Part shown: positions 24,578-34,300 of the stretch, piece after piece | Layout of the letters: every line of letters starts with the position of its first letter | Position numbering within the stretch: the first letter of the stretch is position 1 | Source of the DNA: Lachnospiraceae bacterium | Lineage (GTDB): Bacteria > Bacillota > Clostridia > Lachnospirales > Lachnospiraceae | Assembly: GCA_017532145.1 (NCBI GenBank) | Contig: JAFXJR010000112.1 | Span: forward strand, 1-39,910 | Length of the DNA: 39,910 bases | Direction: 5' to 3' | The notes under the pieces: generated by a model | Databases searched by the model: none | What the model was told of the DNA's origin: nothing | The model's input: the letters and a program-made list of their open reading frames with translations, nothing else | Translations under genes and position numbers: made by a program

Positions 24578-26263
24578 ATGGCGAAAATAGGAACAGTATT
24601 AGCTGGAAAATATGAAATACTGAAACAGATTGGTAAGGGTGGTATATCAGTAGTCTACCTAGCCATGGATAAAAATATCAACAAGCAGTGGGCGGTAAAA
24701 GAAGTAAGAAAACAGGGTGAAAGTAAGAACGACATGATACCTGTTAACAGCCTGCTGGCAGAATTTGACTTAATTAAGAGGTTAGATCATCCTGCCTTGC
24801 CACGTATCGTGGATATTATGGACGAGAGGGATGTGATTTATGTCGTTATGGACTATATCGAGGGAGAGTCATTGGATAAAATCTTATTGGGATATGGTCC
24901 TCAGCCAGAGGAGATTGTGATTGAATGGGCCAAGCAGATTTGTGATGTTTTGGACTATCTTCATTCTCAAAAGCCACCAATTATTTATCGAGATATGAAA
25001 CCGGCAAACGTTATGCTCAAGCCAGAGGGAAATGTAAAGATTATCGACTTTGGTATTGCCAGAGAGTATAAGGAAATGAAACTGGCAGATACCACAGTAC
25101 TAGGAACTCCAGGATATGCTTCGCCGGAACATAGGGGAGCCAGGCAGACAGATGCCCGATCGGATATTTTTACCCTGGGTATGACTATGCATCATCTGGT
25201 AACAGGAGTAGACCCCAGACCAGCAGACTATATGTATGCTTCTGTTAGACAGTGGAATCCGGATCTCTCAGAAGGAATTGAGCGTATTATCGATAAGTGT
25301 ACAGCATTGAATCATGATGACAGGTATCAAAACTGTATGGAATTGATGTATGATTTAGAACACCCGGATGAATTAACAAACAGCCGTAAGAGAGAGAAAA
25401 TAAGAAAGTTAAGGGCTTTTCAGGTTTCAACTGCTGTATCTGTCTTATTATTACTATCTGGTTTTGGTTGTAAAGCAGGGGCATCTTACATTAATCAGAA
25501 TACCTATGAAGAGTTAATTTCTATAACAACGGCTTCTTCTTTAGAGGATAAAATAGACAACTATAAGAAAGCAATCAATATCTATCCTGTAGATACTACA
25601 GCTTATACCTATATGTTGGAAGCCTATGAGACAGAGGGAAGATTCAGCAAAGCAGAAAATGATGAGTTTTTAGCTCTTTATAATGCTCATAAAGAAGACT
25701 TTAATATGGCTGATGCACAAGTGGCAGAGCTAAATTATAGAATTGGACTCAGTTATTTTAACTATTATACAAATGAAGATGGCAGCTATAGCTTTGCAAA
25801 CCGGGTACAAAAGGCATATCCATTTTTTGAAACGAATTTTAGACAAGCACAAGATTTTGAAAATAAAATTCTATCAGATTGCTATTATCAGATTTGTAGT
25901 TTTTATAAAAAATATATTTTAAGCTCTGTAACACTAAACGAGGCATCCAGAGACGACTATCTTCAATTATTTGATAATTTGGAAACTACCTTGGAAACCA
26001 TTTCTGGTGCTGGTGCTCATGACCAGTTAGCTTTTTATAATGGTATCTTTATGTTGTTGAATCATCAAACAGAAAGTATGGCATCTGTAGAGGTAGAAAA
26101 GGATATGGTACTCTCTCTGATGGATAGAATCTATGAAAAAGCAAAAAATTTATCTGTGCAAAAGGAACAGTCCAAGGCATTACAAAAGGAAATCGTAGAC
26201 AATTACGAAGATAAGAGAGCAGACTTTGAAATAACTTATGCAAATATAGAAGAAAGGAGATAA
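24578..26263 (+). CDS. Membrane Ser/Thr protein kinase with C-terminal helical-repeat extracellular domain
   Basis: A 561-aa protein. The kinase domain (about 1-270) has K41, D139 and D157 in D-F-G, and an activation loop A-D-T-T-V-L-G-T-P-G-Y. A basic stretch (R-K-R-E-K-I-R-K) is followed by one membrane span at about 283-303, so the rest (305-561) lies outside the cell. That part is helical, TPR-like in its spacing (Y-K-K-A-I-N-I-Y-P-V-D, then Y-M-L-E-A-Y-E), and might sense a ligand or protein partner. No PASTA domain. The second of two kinases, with an AAAGGAGTATCAATGGC start region nearly identical to that of the first. Confidence 0.93.
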   Translation: MAKIGTVLAGKYEILKQIGKGGISVVYLAMDKNINKQWAVKEVRKQGESKNDMIPVNSLLAEFDLIKRLDHPALPRIVDIMDERDVIYVVMDYIEGESLDKILLGYGPQPEEIVIEWAKQICDVLDYLHSQKPPIIYRDMKPANVMLKPEGNVKIIDFGIAREYKEMKLADTTVLGTPGYASPEHRGARQTDARSDIFTLGMTMHHLVTGVDPRPADYMYASVRQWNPDLSEGIERIIDKCTALNHDDRYQNCMELMYDLEHPDELTNSRKREKIRKLRAFQVSTAVSVLLLLSGFGCKAGASYINQNTYEELISITTASSLEDKIDNYKKAINIYPVDTTAYTYMLEAYETEGRFSKAENDEFLALYNAHKEDFNMADAQVAELNYRIGLSYFNYYTNEDGSYSFANRVQKAYPFFETNFRQAQDFENKILSDCYYQICSFYKKYILSSVTLNEASRDDYLQLFDNLETTLETISGAGAHDQLAFYNGIFMLLNHQTESMASVEVEKDMVLSLMDRIYEKAKNLSVQKEQSKALQKEIVDNYEDKRADFEITYANIEERR

Positions 26264-26266
26264 AGA

Positions 26267-26815
26267 ATGGCAGAAATTTTATTAATTATTTCAACTAGTT
26301 CTTTTGTTCTGGCAGCTCTATTTTTGGCTCTGGCAATCTTTTTTTGGTTTAAGTTTGGTATTCCTGCTATTATTGGGGATTTATCAGGTAGGACAGCTAA
26401 AAAGTCTATTGCTCAGATGAGAGAAAATAATGAAAAATCAGGAGTAAAAACCTATCGTTCCAGTCGTATTAATATAACAGGTAATCGGATGAATGATAAG
26501 TTAAAAATGACTGGAAATCCCGAAAGTAAAAACTTTGCTACTCAGGGAAAGGAAAAGCCTCAGACAGAATCTTTTGAAGGAACTGCTATTTTAAAGGATA
26601 CCATGGCAGACGCTTCAATGGGAACTGCCATTCTTGACGAGACCAGGACAGAGTCTACGGTAGGAACTGGTGATTTGAATGAAATAATGACAGGCCCTTC
26701 AACAGGGCCTTTGTTAGAGTATGTAAAACCTCCAATAACTAAAACAGTCATTACTGCCGGATGGAAAATGGTGGAGGATATTATGCTGATTCATACTAAT
26801 GAGGTAATCAATTAA
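26267..26815 (+). CDS. Small membrane-anchored protein with threonine motifs, last gene of the kinase operon
   Basis: A 182-aa protein starting 3 bases after the kinase stop, with AGAAAGGAG upstream. One span at about 5-30 (ending F-F-W-F-K-F-G-I-P), then S-G-R-T-A-K-K-S-I-A-Q-M-R-E-N-N-E-K-S-G, a conserved-looking basic segment that I associate with FHA/kinase clusters of Lachnospiraceae. The middle holds G-T-A-I-L-K-D-T, G-T-A-I-L-D-E-T and G-T-G-D-L-N-E, resembling the threonine motifs of the FHA protein. It may be a membrane substrate or adaptor of the kinases. Its function is not established. Confidence 0.75.
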   Translation: MAEILLIISTSSFVLAALFLALAIFFWFKFGIPAIIGDLSGRTAKKSIAQMRENNEKSGVKTYRSSRINITGNRMNDKLKMTGNPESKNFATQGKEKPQTESFEGTAILKDTMADASMGTAILDETRTESTVGTGDLNEIMTGPSTGPLLEYVKPPITKTVITAGWKMVEDIMLIHTNEVIN

Positions 26816-26923
26816 AGCTTTATTGTACCAAATATCTTAGAAAAATAAAAATAGTGTAAGAATCCCCCAGACTTACATAAAAGAATACTTAACGGTTACT
26901 GATAGTAGGAGGCGGAAAGGGGA

Positions 26924-27319
26924 TTATGCCTGTTTTTTTTGGTGTTCATGTTCGTCTTCGCTATGAGAAGTTTGCATATATTCCTGCATTTTCACATACT
27001 TTTTAATATCACCAATTACAATATCTTTATAATCTTTATCTAACTGTCGGTAAATGGAGAGGAGCAGATTTTCTTCTTCATTTACCATTTTTTTTCGGGC
27101 TTCCATCAGGAAATCTCTCTCTTCGACAATTCCCAGCAGATAGTCACTGGTAACTTTAAAAATCTCAGATAATTTCACCAGGATATCTGCAGGAGGTATA
27201 CGTTCATTGTTCTCATAAAATGAAACCATCTTTGGAGTCAGTCCAAGTTGAGAAGCCAGTTCCTTTTGAGTCCATCCGCAGGACAAACGTAGTTTTTTAA
27301 TTCTGTTTCCGATATGCAG
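26924..27319 (-). CDS. XRE-family regulator of the surface-protein locus (apparent CTG start)
   Basis: From ATG/GTG/TTG only, the frame opens at TTG 27286, inside the first helix of the HTH, which would cut the domain. Reading 11 codons further upstream, a CTG at 27319-27317 starts L-H-I-G-N-R-I-K-K-L-R and has GGGAGG 7 bases before it, giving a whole 131-aa protein. The HTH follows (Q-K-E-L-A-S-Q-L-G-L-T, Y-E-N-N-E-R-I-P-P-A-D-I-L, F-K-V-T-S-D-Y-L-L). It shares the C-terminal I-V-I-G-D-I-K-K-Y helix with the regulator at 9210-9596. It lies between the kinase operon and the giant surface protein, on the opposite strand, next to three copies of the ACT-N3-AGT site. Confidence 0.85.
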   Translation of the reverse strand: MHIGNRIKKLRLSCGWTQKELASQLGLTPKMVSFYENNERIPPADILVKLSEIFKVTSDYLLGIVEERDFLMEARKKMVNEEENLLLSIYRQLDKDYKDIVIGDIKKYVKMQEYMQTSHSEDEHEHQKKQA

Positions 27320-27402
27320 AAGGATTCCTCCCTTCCTGTAGAATAGTGATAAGGTTATTTTGTATAATTATTAGAATTTTATCATTAAGAGATTTAAAAA
27401 AC

Positions 27403-27431
27403 TTGACAACGTACTAATAGTACTTTAATAT
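27403..27431 (+). promoter_or_regulatory. Promoter of the giant surface-protein gene with palindrome in spacer
   Basis: TTGACA (27403-27408), 17-bp spacer, TAATAT (27426-27431). GTACTAATAGTAC (27411-27423) lies in the spacer. The 27432-27600 leader holds a 9-bp inverted repeat (ATTGTTCGA, 27465-27473 and 27574-27582) 100 nt apart and no gene. Confidence 0.75.
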
Positions 27432-27439
27432 AAATGCAA

Positions 27440-27454
27440 AGTACTATTAGTACT
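27440..27454. promoter_or_regulatory. Operator AGTACTATTAGTACT at the transcription start
   Basis: A perfect 15-bp palindrome (ACT-ATT-AGT core), 30 bp centre to centre from the spacer palindrome, about three helical turns. The same 13-base core element is at 21718-21730. Confidence 0.7.
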
Positions 27455-27600
27455 ATAAAAGATGATTGTTCGACAGGTTTGTAATTTTTTAGACACAAGA
27501 GAAAAATAGCTTTTAGATACAAAATTTGATTTCCAAGGGCTCCGGAATGATTTTTTGATAAAGCTCACAAACATCGAACAATAGCAAGCATCGAAAAGAA

Positions 27601-30600
27601 ATGGGGATTGTGAAGATGAGGCAAAGAAGTGACAAAGTGAAAAATCGCATTTTTGCAATATTTTTGGTTTTGGTTTTATTAGTGGAAATTATACCAACCA
27701 AAGTATTTGCAGCGATGGAAAATCCAGAAGGAGCGGTTGTCGAGGCGATAACAGATTCAGCTGAAGATAGCAGTACAGAGGGAGAGGCAGCTTTGGAGGA
27801 GCCAGCCATTGTTCCGTCAGAAGAAAGCAGTGCAGAAGCAGTGACAGAAGATGATGGAACTAATAGTACATTTAGTGATGGCAGTGAAGCAACTGCTACA
27901 AATGGAAGTAATACAGCAAATACAGAATCTACTGTTGAGCAGACAGATACTAGTGTAGAAGCGGGAACAGAAGAAAACGGAAATCAAACAGAGGCCACAG
28001 ATAGTACTGAAGGAAGTACCGATAATACTGAAGGAAGTACCGATAATACCCAAGAAAGTACGGATACCACCGGAGGAAGTACGGACACCACTGGAGGAAG
28101 TACGGATAGTACCGGAGGAAGTACGGATACCACTGGAGGAAGTACGGATAGTACTGGAGGAAGTACGGACACCACCGGAGGAAGTACGGATACCACCGGA
28201 GGGAGTACGGATACCACCGGAGGAAGTACGGACACCACCGGAGGAAGTACGGACACCACCGGAGGAAGTACGGACACCACCGGAGGAAGTACGGACACCA
28301 CCGGAGGAAGTACGGATACCACCGGAGGGAGTACGGATACCACCGGAGGAAGTACTGACAATACCGGCGAAAGTACTACTGATCCTTCTGAACCAACCCC
28401 TACCACCAGTTCCACCATAAAGGTAGAAAAGGAAGGTAATAATAATGGTACAGTGAAGCTGATTATTGGGGATGTTGAGTTTGATAATGCAGACCTGGAA
28501 GGTACAATTGATGTAGAGGAAGGCAAGACAATAACCATTGTTGCTACTCCGACTCCAAGTACAGAGACAGACGAGACAAGAAGTTATGTAAGTCAGATAT
28601 TAATCAATGATCAAGCTATTGGTTTGGAAAATTATATAAAATATGAAGAATATCGCAAAGAAAATATAACCTTACAGGGAGATACTACTGTTAAGGTGAC
28701 TTTTGCTACAGATTATAAGGTAGAGGCAACAGCACAGGCAGGAACACAGATTACACTGACAGATGGAGCAAACTCTGATAATAATACCAGCACAACAGCA
28801 GATAAGCCAAAAGCTGAGCTAATGATACCGGAAAACGGTACGGTAAATATATCCATTACTACAGATGATGGATATAAGGTAGAAAATATTACTATTCTGG
28901 CAGCAGACGGTACTAATGAGGTGATTTCTAATGATGCTCAGACTGTTCCCTTTACTAAGGATGGAATATCAGTAACGGGTCCTATGACGATTAGTACTCA
29001 GTTGCGACAGTATTTTAATGTTACTATCAACTATAAAACTATTGGTGGAACGGCTAATACTGGTGGAACGGTGAGTTATGGAACAGATATAGGCAATGCA
29101 GAACTGAAAACGGACAATAGTAATAAAATAGAATCTACTGGTACAGTAGAGATTGGTGCAAATACACCATTTGTTCTTTTTGTTGACCCAGATGCCAATT
29201 ATAAAATATCCAGTATTATAAGGACAGATGCCAGGGGAGATGAAACTGAATTGAAACCTGAAGGCAGTTTCCTGAATAATGAAGCTTATATAGATGATAC
29301 ACTTCTTAGTATTGACCAGAACTATACTTATACGATTCAGTTTGCACCCAATACCTACACAGTGACAGCGGAAGCTTCACCAAATGGTCAGATAGAGATT
29401 GGTGAACCTAAGAGAATGGAGCTGACAGTGAATCATGGTAGTGAAGTTACAGTGGATTTGACACCGGCTTTGGATTATGTAGTAGACAGTATTACTCTTT
29501 CTGAGGGACAGGTAGAGGAAGAGGATATAAGGTATGGAGAAGGAGATAAGGTTTCCTTCAAGATTAAAGATATCCAGAAAAATGTTAAGATTACCGTTCA
29601 ATTTAAGACCCGTCCCTCAATCACTTATGTAGAATCAGGAGTAAGCTTTAATGTAGAATCAGGAGTAAGAAAAAGTAATGGACTGTATGTATTTAAAGAA
29701 GGAACACAAGTTGTCTTTCAAGCTGTTGATGGAACAGCCACAGATGGGACAATAACCTTCAGCAATCAAGGTCTGAAGGTAAAGGAAGTAGAAAAAGACG
29801 AAGTAGGCGGAAAAGACACAACAGAGGTATTACTAAGCGATACAGATACGCAGATAGAAAGTATTTTGGTATTTGGAACAAAGCCTGGCGATAAAATAGC
29901 GACTTGGTATAAGGTAGATCTTCCTGATGAGAAAATTAGAATTGCTTTTGATACTCAGGTACCTACTGTAACATTAGCCTTACCTCCCAAGGAAAGTGGG
30001 CAGACTGTTTATACAGAAGATGTAGAGGTAACAATAAATGCATCTGATGTAGCCGACAATGATGGGGATTATTCTGGTATAGAAAGAATTGTTTATAAAA
30101 TTTTAAAAGATGGCACAGAAATGGAAAATGGAGAAATTCTTGCAGATGCTTTTACCTCGATAATATCAGAAGCTAATCAGGAAACAGTAGAAGCTAAGCT
30201 TTCTATACCTGCTGCTACCTATCAAAGTGGAAATATTGAAGTTCGTGTGACTGTAGTAGATAAGGCAGGAAAGGAATCGGAAGAAAAGAAAGAGTCACTG
30301 CAGATTCATACAAGGCCTTTGGCAGTGGAGATTAGTGTGGAGGATCGGAGGGAAGACGAGGCAATAGAAAATAACTATCAATCTCGTACGCTAACTATCA
30401 CTACTACGGATAGCTCATATACATTAGATGAAAAAAAACTTTTTGAGAGCATTAAAATTGAACCGGCCAGTCTTCAATCAGAGCTGCTGGATAATCTTGA
30501 GTGGCAAGAAGTGATGAATGAAGAGGGCGGTATAGGAGGTTATAAAACAACAATAAATTTTACTAAGGATGCAACCTATACTTTAACGTTTGGTTCTTAT

Positions 30601-31380
30601 ACCAATAAAGCGAATCAAACAGCAGATATTACTCTGCCTGAGAATGTCGTATTAGATGAGTTTATCATTGATAATAAACAGCCCGAGTTGGAATTTACTT
30701 TACCTTCTTTTGATCATCCGAATCAGGATGTTTATAATGACGATGTACATATAAAGGTGAAGATGAAGGATGAAGGAGAACCTGGTATTGGAGGATATAC
30801 CGGGATAAAGAAGCTTGTCTATGAAATTATTACTTTAAATGCAGATGGGCAGGAAACCAGAAAAGAAGAGATTGTGGATGCTTTTATTAATGTTTCTGAG
30901 GATAAGGAAACGGGAACAGCAAACGCAGAGTATACAATTGTTGTAGATGCAGAAACGAATATTAGTGAGTCTGTTCGAGTGATTGTAACGATTACAGACA
31001 AAGCTGGAAATAGTTCAAGACAGGAAATAACTCCTCTGAAAATCAATCCAACTCCGTTAAAAGTAGGGATTCGTGTGGATGGTAAGCAGAAGAATTATGT
31101 ATTAAAGGAGAATGAGAATGAAAATGCATATTATTATCAATCTCGTACAGTAGAAATTACGACTAATGATACATCTTATACCTTTAATGAAGAAGCTTTT
31201 TTGGAAGCGATTCAGTTTGAAGATGAGAGCTTGAAGACGGCTATTTTGGGTCAGAACGGAGAGAAGATTCAATGGGATAAACAGGATGGTGCATATAAGG
31301 CAACCTTGATATTTCCTGAAAAGATGCCAGTTATCAATGGTCTTTTAGTAACTATACAAATAAGGCAGCCAGAACAATAA
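27601..31380 (+). CDS. Giant secreted Ig-like surface protein, N-terminal part (frameshifted at 31320)
   Basis: A frame of 1259 codons. The ATG at 27601 has a weak GAAAAG site; an ATG at 27616 is an alternative. Signal peptide 1-38 (F-A-I-F-L-V-L-V-L-L, ending V-F-A-A). An acidic Ser/Thr region reaches 131, and 18 heptads of S-T-D-T-T-G-G type occupy 132-257. Three to four InlB-B-like beta repeats follow (285-680), then Ig-like modules with Y-x-x-D-V-x-V and D-K-A-G-N motifs from about 775. The last 20 residues are out of frame: from the -1 frame the module reads on as D-A-S-Y-Q-W-S-F-S-N-Y-T-N-K-A-A. It is thus the first 40% of one gene of about 3240 codons ending at 37325. Probably an adhesin. 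Confidence 0.85.
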   Translation: MGIVKMRQRSDKVKNRIFAIFLVLVLLVEIIPTKVFAAMENPEGAVVEAITDSAEDSSTEGEAALEEPAIVPSEESSAEAVTEDDGTNSTFSDGSEATATNGSNTANTESTVEQTDTSVEAGTEENGNQTEATDSTEGSTDNTEGSTDNTQESTDTTGGSTDTTGGSTDSTGGSTDTTGGSTDSTGGSTDTTGGSTDTTGGSTDTTGGSTDTTGGSTDTTGGSTDTTGGSTDTTGGSTDTTGGSTDTTGGSTDNTGESTTDPSEPTPTTSSTIKVEKEGNNNGTVKLIIGDVEFDNADLEGTIDVEEGKTITIVATPTPSTETDETRSYVSQILINDQAIGLENYIKYEEYRKENITLQGDTTVKVTFATDYKVEATAQAGTQITLTDGANSDNNTSTTADKPKAELMIPENGTVNISITTDDGYKVENITILAADGTNEVISNDAQTVPFTKDGISVTGPMTISTQLRQYFNVTINYKTIGGTANTGGTVSYGTDIGNAELKTDNSNKIESTGTVEIGANTPFVLFVDPDANYKISSIIRTDARGDETELKPEGSFLNNEAYIDDTLLSIDQNYTYTIQFAPNTYTVTAEASPNGQIEIGEPKRMELTVNHGSEVTVDLTPALDYVVDSITLSEGQVEEEDIRYGEGDKVSFKIKDIQKNVKITVQFKTRPSITYVESGVSFNVESGVRKSNGLYVFKEGTQVVFQAVDGTATDGTITFSNQGLKVKEVEKDEVGGKDTTEVLLSDTDTQIESILVFGTKPGDKIATWYKVDLPDEKIRIAFDTQVPTVTLALPPKESGQTVYTEDVEVTINASDVADNDGDYSGIERIVYKILKDGTEMENGEILADAFTSIISEANQETVEAKLSIPAATYQSGNIEVRVTVVDKAGKESEEKKESLQIHTRPLAVEISVEDRREDEAIENNYQSRTLTITTTDSSYTLDEKKLFESIKIEPASLQSELLDNLEWQEVMNEEGGIGGYKTTINFTKDATYTLTFGSYTNKANQTADITLPENVVLDEFIIDNKQPELEFTLPSFDHPNQDVYNDDVHIKVKMKDEGEPGIGGYTGIKKLVYEIITLNADGQETRKEEIVDAFINVSEDKETGTANAEYTIVVDAETNISESVRVIVTITDKAGNSSRQEITPLKINPTPLKVGIRVDGKQKNYVLKENENENAYYYQSRTVEITTNDTSYTFNEEAFLEAIQFEDESLKTAILGQNGEKIQWDKQDGAYKATLIFPEKMPVINGLLVTIQIRQPEQ
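27994..28371 (+). repeat. 18 tandem 21-bp repeats (heptad S-T-D-T-T-G-G)
   Basis: Eighteen 21-bp units in perfect phase. The central nine or ten are identical at protein level, and the DNA differs mainly at GAC/GAT and ACT/ACC. The end units diverge (D-S-T-E, D-N-T-Q, D-N-T-G-E). Slippage would change stalk length without changing frame. Confidence 0.95.
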
Positions 31381-34300
31381 TACAAGAAGAGGTAAAAACA
31401 GAGGGAAATCATCCCTATGAGTTTATCATTGATAATACTCCACCTGAGTTTTCTTTAGAACAGACTCTCTTGGAAGAAGGACAAACAGTCTATAATGGTG
31501 ATGTAGATGTAAGGGTAACAGGGATGGAGGATAGTGGTAGTGGTATCCAGAAGGTACTTTACAAAATCCTTAAAGACAGTGAAGGAGTGGATCAGGGAGA
31601 AATAATAGGAGAGGATAAATACGACTATGAAAATGGTGTAACAGATTTTGAAAACTCAACATTTACAATTAAGATACCGGCAGAGGGGAATAACAGTTCT
31701 TCAATCAGAGTACAAGTAAGGGTTGTTGACAATGCCGGAAATATGCAGGAACGAAAGATTGCTCATCTAGCAATTAATAATCAAATTCCTAAAGTAAAAC
31801 TTAGCATTGTCAGTAAGGAACATGAAGAAGCAAAGAAAACCTATTATAATCAGGATTGTATAATAAAGATTGAAGTGGATGATGCAGACTATACCTTGAA
31901 TAGAAAGGCTTTTGAACAAGCTATTCAAATCGAAAAGGATGGGAATAAAATTGAATTGTCAGAAATGGCTAATTATGGTGAATGGAAATGGGTAGAGAGA
32001 GATAAATCTGAATCGGGTCTTCCTTATATACAGTTAAGCTTTAGAGAGAATGCCCAGTATAGGTTATCTCTTGGACAGTACAAGAATCTTGCGAATCAAG
32101 TCGCCGTTGTAGAGGGAATGAACAATTATGAGTTTACTGTGGACAAGACAAAGCCCAATGGAAAACTAGTGGAAGCAGATAGTGGAGATATATCGATGCA
32201 ACCTGCAGATTCATTAGCAGATTTACTGGCCATTGCGCTGATAAAAAGGCAGCCGGTAATTTATGTGGAGTCACCAGATGGTGATGTTGCTAAGATTCTA
32301 TACTATAAACAGAAGTATATAGAAAATACCAGACCACTTTCGGAAAATGACCTGGAGAAGTTGTATGTAAAAGGAGAGTTTGAAAAGCCTGAAGACAATT
32401 TCATTAGTATTAACAGTAATGAAGAATTTGTTGTTTATGTACGTATTACAGATAATGCCGGCAATACCACTTATCTGAATTCAAATGGCATCATCGTAGA
32501 TATACTAGGAGGAAAAGTAACTATAACAGAGTCAGGTGTAAATGGCTCTTCTAAATCGGAAGCGGGTTATTATAACGGAGACGTGAAGATTACCATTACT
32601 GTCAATGATGAGGGGATGAATGATATATTTTCTGGTATCAGAAAAGTTACAGCCTTTGTGTATTGTGATGGTGTGTTGAAACATCCGGTAACCAAAGAAG
32701 CAACGGGTATAGAACTATTTGCCTTTGACAAAGATAAGAATAATGATGGAAAACTGGAGGGAACCGTTAAAAAGGAAGACTTGATAACCTCGAAGATATT
32801 TACAGCGTTTAAGTTGGATGGAATCACACACGAGTTCATCTTAAAGGGAGAAGATTACAATAGTGATAATGTTAGAGTGGAGGTTTGTGTTAAGGATAAT
32901 GCAGGTAATCCATTTGATGATGGAGATGGGATATGGGCAGAACGCGACAAACTGGAATTAAAGATTAATACCACAAAGCCAACAGTAACGGTAGACTTTG
33001 GCAACGATATAACCCCTGAGATTAGAGTGGAAGAGGATATAGATGGAAAGCAAAGGGGATATTTTCAGTCAGAAAAGGCATCAGAGGCGGCTAAAGAGAA
33101 GAAAGCTACCAGAGTGGCTAAAATCACCATCACTGATCGGGCAAGTACCTTTGATAAGGACAATGCAACTAAAGAAATTAAAAAGCAAATTTCTGCAATG
33201 ATTTATGATAATGATGAGCTAAAAACTAATGTTGAGTTAAAGAAACTCAATATTGATTGGGATAGTGAGGGAGACATACATACCGCCTATGTCTATTTTG
33301 TTGATGATGGTAACTATAACTGTACATGGGACGCCTTGGGATATACAAATAAGGCAGATAATAAACCAGGAAGTATTGTGGTAAATGGTAACGAACCAAG
33401 AGATGTGCAGGTTGCCTATACATTTACGATAGACAATACTCTCCCAACAGGTTTATTGAAAATCAATGACACAACAGAGATTGGAAGATGGACAAAGGCA
33501 GAGGAGGAAACAGATACAGAGCAGGATAAAATCAACTTCTTCTTTAGGAACAAGGAAATTAAAGTAACCATTGGAGGGGATGATGCAGTAAGTCCATATG
33601 AACTTTATTATTATCAAGAGAAAGCAGAGTTATCAACACCTCTGTCAATCACAGAACTGAATAAAAAGTTTAATGCTTCAGCTTTTACAAAATATGAACA
33701 TAAATTGTTAAAACCGGATATTGATACCTCGTTCAATGGAACAGCTTTTTCTGTAGGTTCGTTATTTGAGGGCGTTGGCTATTTAAGAGTAGAGGATTAT
33801 GCAGGTAACTATATCTATATTAGTTCTGAAGGCTATGTGGTGGAAGATACAGCTCCTGTGCTGACACTTCAACCCAGTACTCCGGATGTATTAGTTGATG
33901 GAAAAAATATAAATCCAGATCCAAATAATCCAAAGAAGTTTGGCTATTATAACGGAGATAAGAAATTAATAGAGGTGAAGGTGAATGTAGCCGATTTGAT
34001 CAATCAGGTAGATGCATATTCTGGAATCAAAAGTGTTAGCTATACCATTAAAAAGGATAATGATACAAAAATCACAGATGAAGGAATCCTGTTTCCTTTA
34101 GAAGGAAACTTGCCTGACCGAATGGCTTATGACCAACGAAAGGAGGTATTCGATGCTATTATTACTATCGATGATATAGGCGAGAATGGCAGACATAACA
34201 GCAGTGATTTGAAGGTGGAAGTAACAGCTGTAGATAATGCAGGAAATACAGTTACAGACTATGTAGTGTTGGATATTGATACTTCCAGACCAACTATCTT

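Noticed and set aside
27994-28371. Considered as a CRISPR array because of regular short repeats
   Set aside because: Units are contiguous without unique spacers, in frame with a secreted protein, and no cas gene is near.
27984-28538. 184-codon open frame on the minus strand rich in P-P-V-V-S-V-L
   Set aside because: Produced by reading the 21-bp repeats on the opposite strand. No start site, and a low-complexity artefact.
31318-31326. Programmed -1 ribosomal frameshift in the giant gene
   Set aside because: The site lacks an X-XXY-YYZ slippery heptamer, and I see no clear stem-loop just downstream. A one-base deletion explains it more simply.
31470-31472. TTG at 31470 as an independent gene start
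   Set aside because: Lies in the middle of a repeated module with no ribosome site. The same frame is already coding from 31323.
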